Shown here in pieces: positions 57,180 through 64,000 of a stretch of 64,000 bases of DNA; position 1 is the first letter of the stretch, and the number at the start of each line of letters is the position of its first letter. The position numbers and the translations under genes are program-made. This DNA comes from Hyparrhenia diplandra (Eukaryota > Streptophyta > Magnoliopsida > Poales > Poaceae): contig JADLZK010012646.1 in assembly GCA_015847255.1 (NCBI GenBank), positions 558,001 through 622,000 on the forward strand, read 5' to 3'. A model generated the notes under the pieces. That model searched no databases and was not told the DNA's origin. It worked only from the letters and a program-made list of their open reading frames with translations.

Positions 57180-57870
57180 AAGCCTGCTTGACATGTGACC
57201 AAAAAGTAGTTTGTATAGATCTGAATAAGGTTCTAGTCACTGATTGGCCATTGGCGTGCACTACTGATGGAGCCAAAGACGCTAACGAGCAGAGAAGGGC
57301 AGGGAGGACTAGCACTACCAGGTCATAGGTTTTTCCTAACAGCCAAAAACCGTTAGGAATAGCCAGAAAACTGCTAGGAATAGATTTCCTGAATCTACCG
57401 GCAGGAACAGGGCAGAGCTATATTGAACTTAAGGTCATAGGTTTTTCCTAACAGCCAAAAACCGTTAGGAATAGCCAGAAAACTGCTAGGAATAGATTTC
57501 CTGAATCTACCGACAGGAACAGGGGCAGAGCTATATTGAACTTAATGGGTTCTGACGCACTCACAAAAATTTTAAAAAAAATAGTGATAGGACCTAAATT
57601 TTTATGATATATGCAACCACAATGGCAAATGTACTCTCCCTCAAATTTTCTCTAGCTCCGCCACGGGATAGGAACCGTGTGATAGGAAAGTCAATTATTC
57701 ATGATAATTTTCGACAAGCCCACATGAATTCGCGGAGCCGACAGGATTTCTACGTGGTCTTGTAGTAGTGTAGTAGGCAGTAACCACTAGGGCCGCGCGC
57801 ACCCGGATAGTCCGGTCAATTCACGGCGAGATCGACGAATAAACAGCGAGATAACGACTGTCCTGTAAAT
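57180..57870. repeat. CACTA-like fragment with 112-bp tandem duplication
   Basis: Shares sequence with 51050-51640. A 112-bp unit starting GGTCATAGGTTTTTCCTAAC is present twice in tandem (57321-57432 and 57433-57545). The right end CTTGTAGTAGTG near 57760 resembles a CACTA terminus (CACTACTACAAG on the minus strand); the left terminus is unclear. Confidence 0.5.
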
Positions 57871-58155
57871 ATAATATCTAAACCAAAGTTAGTTTGAGCC
57901 TCATTTGCCAACTTATATTGTGTAGTACAGTATAATAAAGTTGCCTCATTTTCAAAAGGTATCGTAGTAGCACACTACAGCACCCGAGCGTACGTATACG
58001 TATCGGGCACGCCGTACCGTACGCACAAACCGCGGTAAAACCCTCGTGTACATGGTTGGAGTGCATTGCTAATTTAAGCGGGCACGCCGTATACTACGCA
58101 CAAAGCTCTGCTAGCAAATCCATCGTGCACTCTTCGATCTCTGCAAGCAAACAGC

Positions 58156-58404
58156 ATGTCGCCCAGCAACTTTCATGCTTCGAAGAGGTCGCCCGTCGTC
58201 CTTGGTGTAATTTTGCTTCTTCTTCTTGTGGTCTGCAGAGACGACGGCAACGGCAGCGGCCTCGTCTTCCTGCTGGCAACTGCTACAGAAGGCGAAACTG
58301 GAAGCATTGCAAGCAGCGGAAGCAGCGGGCATAGTAAGTGTCTGCTGGCGCCTACCACCTCGCCATGGCATGCCAGACGTTTCTTAGAAAAAGGAGTCTT
58401 TTAA
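58156..58404 (+). CDS. Putative small secreted peptide
   Basis: 82-residue open frame beginning MSPSNFHASKRSP, followed by a hydrophobic run VVLGVILLLLLVVC that looks like a signal peptide or membrane anchor. The rest is low-complexity (GSIASSGSSGHS) and ends RRFLEKGVF. A GTAAGT at 58333-58338, within the frame, could be a splice donor, so this may be only the first exon of a longer gene. No family recognised. A Stowaway MITE lies 40 bp downstream. Confidence 0.35.
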   Translation: MSPSNFHASKRSPVVLGVILLLLLVVCRDDGNGSGLVFLLATATEGETGSIASSGSSGHSKCLLAPTTSPWHARRFLEKGVF

Positions 58405-58443
58405 ACTTATATAGCTTATATTATCCACAGAAAGGAAAGTATG

Positions 58444-58688
58444 CTCCCTCCGTCCCAAAATAAATCAACTTTTTAGAGTTGTCTTAAGTCATTTTTTAAG
58501 TTTGACGAACTTTATAGGAAATAATAATAATATCTATGAAACCAAATAAACATAATATGAAAATATATTTTGTTATATATTTAGTGATATTAATTTGGTG
58601 CCATAAATATTGGTGTTATTTCCTATAAAAGTAGGTCAAATTTAAAAAAAATATTGACTGTAGTTGATTAATTTTGGGACGGAGGGAG
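58444..58688. mobile_element. Stowaway-type MITE
   Basis: Ends CTCCCTCCGTCCC and GGGACGGAGGGAG, near-perfect inverted repeats. Followed by TA; preceded by TATG, where the TA duplication is displaced by two bases. AT-rich non-coding interior. Confidence 0.82.
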
Positions 58689-58711
58689 TATATTATATGA
58701 GTTGTTTAAGA

Positions 58712-58743
58712 AGACTAGGTAAATGCCCGTGCGTTGCAACGGG
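58712..58743 (+). repeat. Dispersed repeat terminus with CCCGT...ACGGG hairpin, copy 1
   Basis: ACTAGGTAAATGCCCGTGCG followed by TTGCAACGGG. A related terminus occurs at 62361-62392. The short hairpin is a recurrent feature of an unclassified grass repeat. Confidence 0.5.
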
Positions 58744-59029
58744 TAATGTACATATTAATGAGTGTGTGCTGTATTGTTATCTTTAAAAGAAAAAATACTG
58801 CGAGCATGATATTCAGAACATTAAGATTGTATAAGTCTTCAATGTTACATATCTGAAGCACTTGGAATGCCATATATAATTATAATTTTTCCAACTAAAA
58901 GAGAAAGTAAGAAAAGGAAAGTATGCTGAGAGGGGATCTGCTTCAGAGTGCTATTAATTTTTTTGAAACACCAAAAAAATAGTCGCCTCTTCGGATGGAC
59001 AGAATGATCATTCTCTGAAACACCATAGA

Positions 59030-59095
59030 TGATCTTCAGAAGCTTCGGCTTCGCGATGGCCTGGTACTCCATGACATTGGTGATCTCCCGGTCCC
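59030..59095 (-). pseudogene. Glycolate oxidase-like first-exon fragment
   Basis: One minus-strand frame encodes EITNVMEYQAIAKPKLLKII followed by Y, matching the N-terminus of plant glycolate oxidase (a peroxisomal FMN enzyme of photorespiration). The homology ends after about 21 residues, where the enzyme normally continues DYYASGAED. The expected start is disturbed (ATGGGGGGACCGGGAGATC). No other exon of the enzyme is seen nearby. The match rests on a short stretch. Confidence 0.42.
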
Positions 59096-61521
59096 CCCAT
59101 TGTTGGCGTCGTTGGCAGGCTCAAAGCTATCAGGTATTGTAATCACACATGCAGCAAGGGTTTGTACCACCAATCTGCAGTAAATTTGAAAACACAAAAC
59201 AAAGTAACTGCTAAGAGATTTAGACAATTAAATTCAAGTTGACTACTTAAATCATATTTGTAATGGCTATCAGGCATATCTGCACACATACCTGAGAAAG
59301 AAAATAATCAGGACCATCCATGAAAATGTTGAGGACGCTAGGTAGTTTTCTGAATAACAAATGAAGAGTCATCATATCATTAGTAAATGCTCAGCAGTAA
59401 GTTTTAAACGCATCTTCAATGGCATGCTATTGTCATATATAGTTCAGACAATCAAAGAGCAAGTTTGATAGGGGAGCGACATCTGAATGCATGACCCATC
59501 ATGAAATTAGGGCCAAATGTGGTGATCGAAATTGGCTAATTGGCCTATAAGTTATGACAATTATAGATTCACTATAAAAATGGAAGGAAAGCAGTGTGAA
59601 CCTGATTTGCCGTTTCATGTTGTTTGTTTGTGTGGACGAATCCAAAACATGAAACAAAAGAATGCAGCTCTGAATAACCACTCAACAGCTTGACAACGAT
59701 GAACGGCACATATCTAATGCAATGTGTACACATATACCATTTATTATAATTGAAAACGATCACTGAACATGTGCTCTGAACTATTGAACTATTTCAGTAG
59801 TACTAATAGCATGCAGTACACATCAGTCTTGTGTAGGTAGATTTATTAGTAATTACACAGTTAAACAACCTGATCGGAAATAAGGCCTATGACTGTTTCT
59901 GTTAGGTTGATTTTTGCCAAAGCTAGCATTATATATTTATATTGACCCACAAAACCAACTGTGATCATGGTTGGCTCTCCAAGGAAGGATCTGCAAACCA
60001 TTCCTGTGATCAAGCATTCTCAGATCTACATGTTCCTAAAATAAATGTGATAACCCATCATTCTGAAGCTTGAAATATATATCATGTCAACTGTGCATGT
60101 ACTGAAGGTGTACTCATATTTGTTGGCAGGATAATAAAATCCAAACAACGGCCGAGATTAACCTAACCGAAGCTCCAAATCATTGCCCTTTGGTTCCGTT
60201 TCAAATGTCTGTAGCCCTACTGTTAATAAATTAGGGGCACCTACCAATGCAAGTAGAACTTCAGAGGTTAAACCAAGAATAACAGGACACATGGATGCAA
60301 GCAGAACACCAGATGGATGCAATCATGAAAGAGGATGATGAGTCCTAGCTTAGTATAAATCAAGGGCCAGAAAAATAGAAAAAAAATATGCCTGTACCTC
60401 AATCAATCTGTAGTGAACTCGTGGTACTCGGCCCTGCATTCAGAAGAAGAAAAAAATCTTACAAGAACAGTTTGTAGATGATCCCCAAAGTGGGTCATAA
60501 GAGATCATGCTACAACTTATTAACATGACACCCTGTAGATCCAAAATAATAGCAAAATCTGTATTTTTTATCAATAATTTTTGGTTTAGTAAATAGCACT
60601 ACACATTTGTCTACCTTCAGAAATCGATAGTAGCAGAGTACCAGCACTACGCAAGTGGAAATGAATTGTCAGTTAAGAAGATTTTCTTCTATCCATGATG
60701 TTAATTATAGCAAACAAGCAGAACTTCTATCTCATGTTAATAGTAGCAAATAATTTCTGCACTTCTATCTATCTATTTCCCTTCGTTTGTCATTGCTCTA
60801 AGATAGTCCACCGCAAATAATTATACATACCTAGTCCCCTCTAGTGAATCTCATGGCCCATGACACAAAGAGCATCATAAAGGGAGTTCCAAGTTCAAGA
60901 CATCATCATCAGAGTTGCAAACCCAGCATGCTACAGTAAAGCTTAAGAACACCATGTCAGAGGAAGATGTTGAGAAAAATCAGTACATCGAAACAAAATC
61001 AATTGGATTCACTGAAATAAATCCCTATCATCGAAGTGGTTACCATGCAATGCAACCACCCCAGGAAGGAGTTCTCGCACACCTCCATGGCTGCTGATCT
61101 TCTAGAGCGTCACCTTTTCCGTCGGGAACGCCCTCATCGGCTTAGCCTTCTTCCTGCTCCCGTCCTCCCTCCTGGAAGAACCAACCCAACCAAGAACGCC
61201 CACCACCAAGAAACCCAACCCGAAGATAGATCTAGTCGAGGCGGCGCGACCGACAGAAACCCCACGCACGCACCTGCGGAATTGGACAGGGTGTAGGAGG
61301 CGGCGACGTTAACGGCCCCGGTGGCCTCGCGACGCCCTGCAGGTTCTCGACGGAGCTGTCGAGCACGTCGACCGCGGACGGCGGCGGCGGCGGTGAGTCG
61401 ACGCGGGGCGCGCGCCGGCCATCAGGGCCTCCGCCTGCGTCATCGGCATCGGCAGCGGCACAGAGAACTCCTCAGACGGGACCCGGCGCTTGGCCGCGGA
61501 GCACCGCCTGGTGTCGACCAT
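59096..61521 (-). other. Splice-like exons of an unidentified gene
   Basis: Minus-strand pieces bounded by plausible splice sites. A first exon starts at 61521 with MVDTRRCSAAKRRVPSEEFS and has a donor GTGCGTGC near 61277. A small exon at about 60440-60404 encodes GRVPRVHYRLIE, flanked by TTGCAG-like and GTACAG sites. A piece at about 59350-59293 encodes LPSVLNIFMDGPDYFLSQ, flanked by TTCAG and GTATGTG. A piece at about 59178-59096 after CTGCAG encodes LVVQTLAACVITIPDSFEPA. I cannot name the protein or prove the exons belong together; the first-exon frame changes near its end. Confidence 0.3.
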
Positions 61522-62360
61522 CGCGAAAGGGGGTGGGTGTGGGTTTCATGCTGGTCCGTGCAGGAACTGTAGAAGGGATCGCGGTGAGGACGGCGGCGGT
61601 TGCGTGAAGTCGCCAAAGCACGCGGGACGGGAGCGGGAGTCGTGCGTGGGCGGCGGTTGTGGGACGCGGGCGGCGCGGAATAGGCGGAATAGAAGAGAGC
61701 CGGGCGGGGAAACAAGCGGGATGGGTGATCTGAAGCCGGGCGGACGGATTAACCTCCCGCGTAGATAACATTTGAGGCTTTTACGCATGCAGATCGTGCC
61801 CAGGGAACCGGTCCTCCGACACCACACGCAGTCTCCGTCCATATCGTCCATATCCCTCCCGGCACGGAGAAAGAGTTCGCTCGTTACGTTGACCAACTGC
61901 CAGGGAGGAAGCTCTGCGACAACCCAGTCCACCCACATTCTTGCGTCTTTTTGGTCCACCGGGACACGAGCAGGATGCACACGTAGTTACATATCCATGA
62001 CTACGATTGATGGTGTCCTACGAGAAAGAGGGCCGGCGACGGCGCCGGGGACAGCCCACATCGTCAATTTGCTCCAACCGTCTACAATTTCCTGGATATA
62101 TATATATACCACATGCATGTCGTTTCTGGTGTCAGCCGAAAAATGGTTACATTTTCCATAGGTGTCGGTTTTTAAACAAGTTTGTACTACTACTAGCTGT
62201 GTTCCTTATGCCTCGAGATCTACACAACTAGATTTCATATTTGGTACTGTATGGTATGTTTTAAACTTATATGCATATATATATAGAGAATTGAATATAT
62301 ATTGTTTGTAACATATGTACAAGCAGTATGTGTAGCAGCTTATGCAGCCTTTTATAGATA
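61522..62360. other. Putative promoter side of the gene starting at 61521, nothing recognised further
   Basis: GC-rich up to about 61700, then mixed composition. Open frames on both strands are without recognised domains. Confidence 0.3.
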
Positions 62361-62988
62361 ACTAGGAAATATGTCCGTGCGTTGCTACGGGGGAAAAAAT
62401 CTATTAAATATTAATGTCAAATGGGCGATAGAAATTTTATTATTCTTTAACAAAATGTTCAAGTTATGTATATTTAGATATGCAACAAAATCTATTGTAT
62501 TTTTAAAACGCTGTAACAATCTTCAACTTGAAACAGGGGAGACTATATATAGTTTATTTTTTTAGAGTTTATATAGTTTATTTTTTGATGACCATGATTT
62601 CCATAATGTAAAGTATAGCTGAAAACAAAATGGCAATGTCCTATAGTTGCCAACATGTCAATAATTGCTTTGTCCATCTGTAGATAAATATGATAGGAAG
62701 ACTTATCTCGATTTTCCAGGCGGTGATTGTACACATATATTTTATTTAAACTCAATTAGAGAACAAACTATTTAAGATCAATTCCATGATTTGATTAGTT
62801 AGACTATGAGCTTGTAGAAATATATCTATTTATACTCAATTGTAGTTAATAAAATACTAATCACGAACGTATGGACTTGAATGGGACTCAACTCCTATTG
62901 CCGATGGTAGGCAGGAAAAGAGGTGTAAAAAGAGGTGAAAAAAAAAGGTGGACAAGAAATTTTCTCTCTTTATTAGTAGGTATAGATA
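62361..62988. repeat. Dispersed repeat with ACTAGGAAATATGTCCGTGCG terminus, copy 2
   Basis: Begins like the repeat at 58712 (GTCCGTGCGTTGCTACGGGG hairpin). A possible opposite end is TTATTAGTAGGTATAGAT near 62970-62987; a similar end occurs at 63791-63808. AT-rich and non-coding; superfamily not determined. Confidence 0.4.
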
Positions 62989-63840
62989 ACCCGATATTCA
63001 TTACATTATATTACTATTGGCTTAGGACCCATAAAATCTATAATTTTAATCTTTGATTAGTTATAACAGGGAGTAGGAAGGACGACATACAAACATGTTA
63101 CAAAAAATAATACCTACACTTTGTTCTCTTTCAATGGACTCTTTTTTATTCTCAAAATAATACCTACACTTTGGTTTGTCGACTCGGTTATCGGATCCTC
63201 TCCCACGCCTCTACTTCCAATCTCCATCAACGCGTCTCCATATAGTCCACACGCTCCTCTGAATTTTTTCGAGTATGAATTCAATGAGGTGTTGCTGTTG
63301 GCGGATCACATCGCTGCCGGTGCAATTTATCCACTTCCTCTCTCCAGATAACAGTCACCCATCTATACTGACTGATCGATACTGCATTGGCAAGGATAAG
63401 ACGGTCACCATGTACGTACATCGTGCCATAGCGGCGCACCGCAAGTGCTGCCGCTGCCGACACGGCGCCTGAGCGTCGATCGGGTTGTTCATGCAACTAT
63501 TTTCTATGTGTCTACAGCCGATGAGCATCGTCTTTCACGGCCGCCCGCTGACATCGCGCATGCAGTCCGGCCACGAGGCGCTGGCGGCCTTAGCGAAAAA
63601 CGGCAAAAACAGGACGACCCAAAATAGACTATAGGACTATACGACGGGTTGTCTTATTTGGATGGGATTTGGACAAGGAAAATCGGGAGTCTATTTTTAG
63701 TTCTCTTACTTTGTTATTCGATTGAGACTTGGAGAAAGGGAAGGTGAAAGAAAATGATGGTGAAAAAAAAGTGGCAGAAATTTTCGTACTTTAATAGTAG
63801 GTATAGATTAACAAATTGTTATGTGTGCTGAGCATAACAT
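62989..63840. other. No recognised gene
   Basis: Contains a short tandem repeat (AATAATACCTACACTTTG near 63106 and 63155, spacing about 49 bp) and a repeat end at 63791-63808. Open frames are short and unrecognised. Confidence 0.4.
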
Positions 63841-64000
63841 TACTCCTTTTGTTCTTGAATAAATATATTTCTAGAGTTGTCTTTATGTCACACTTTTTAA
63901 GCTTTAACGGAATTTCTAGAAAAAAACTTCAAGAAGATTATGACATTACTAGACGTGTGAAGATATCACAGATGTGAATTATGCATCTATGATTACTCTC
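63841..64000. mobile_element. Partial Stowaway-like MITE at window edge
   Basis: TACTCCTTTTGTTCTTGAAT at its left end followed by a typical Stowaway interior (TATTTCTAGAGTTGTC, CACTTTTTAAG). The right end is outside the window. Confidence 0.45.

Overview
The window is plant nuclear DNA from a grass-like (monocot, probably rice-tribe or close relative) genome. The evidence is GC-rich first exons, a CC-NB-ARC-LRR resistance gene, a germin-like gene, an rbcS fragment with a plastid transit peptide, Stowaway and Tourist MITEs, Mutator-like elements, and very large chromovirus-type LTR retrotransposons. The species cannot be named from the sequence. No rRNA, tRNA, CRISPR or bacterial-style operon was seen.

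Layout. (1) 1-4.4 kb, minus strand: the 5' part of an NSE1 (SMC5/6 complex) gene running off the left edge, with two candidate first exons. A 5'-truncated LINE sits in its first intron, a GC-rich TIR element lies between the two first exons, and a Stowaway MITE lies upstream. (2) 6.3-9.8 kb, minus strand: a three-exon NLR gene broken by frameshifts. (3) 10.5-11.6 kb: a PIF/Harbinger-type element. (4) 12.2-46.5 kb: one 34-kb nest of retrotransposons. (5) 46.5-58.4 kb: a truncated rbcS copy, MITEs, two Mutator-like elements with GC-rich cargo, a frameshifted germin-like gene and a small putative secreted-peptide ORF. (6) 58.4-64 kb: MITEs, a glycolate-oxidase-like exon fragment, splice-like exons of an unidentified gene, and dispersed repeats.

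The nest is the main structure. A full-length L1-type LINE (minus strand, 15-bp target duplication at 12224-12238 and 46516-46530) was split by LTR element A (minus, TSD GGTAG, 14484-43380). The left LTR of A was split by LTR element B (plus, 15418-34189). The 5' LTR of B was split by LTR element C (minus, TSD CTCGC, 18922-26464). A and B have LTRs of about 3.9 and 4.7 kb that are longer than their internal regions (about 2.3 and 1.8 kb). They carry primer-binding sites and polypurine tracts but no recognisable gag or pol. C has 1.5-kb LTRs and a 4.5-kb non-coding internal region. All three look non-autonomous.

Caution on reading frames. LTR pairs, the NSE1 exons, the germin-like gene and the NLR all show small indels and substitutions, often at CAG/CTG/CCGG-like sites. 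Some of these may be consensus errors at methylated cytosines rather than real mutations, so 'pseudogene' calls here are provisional.
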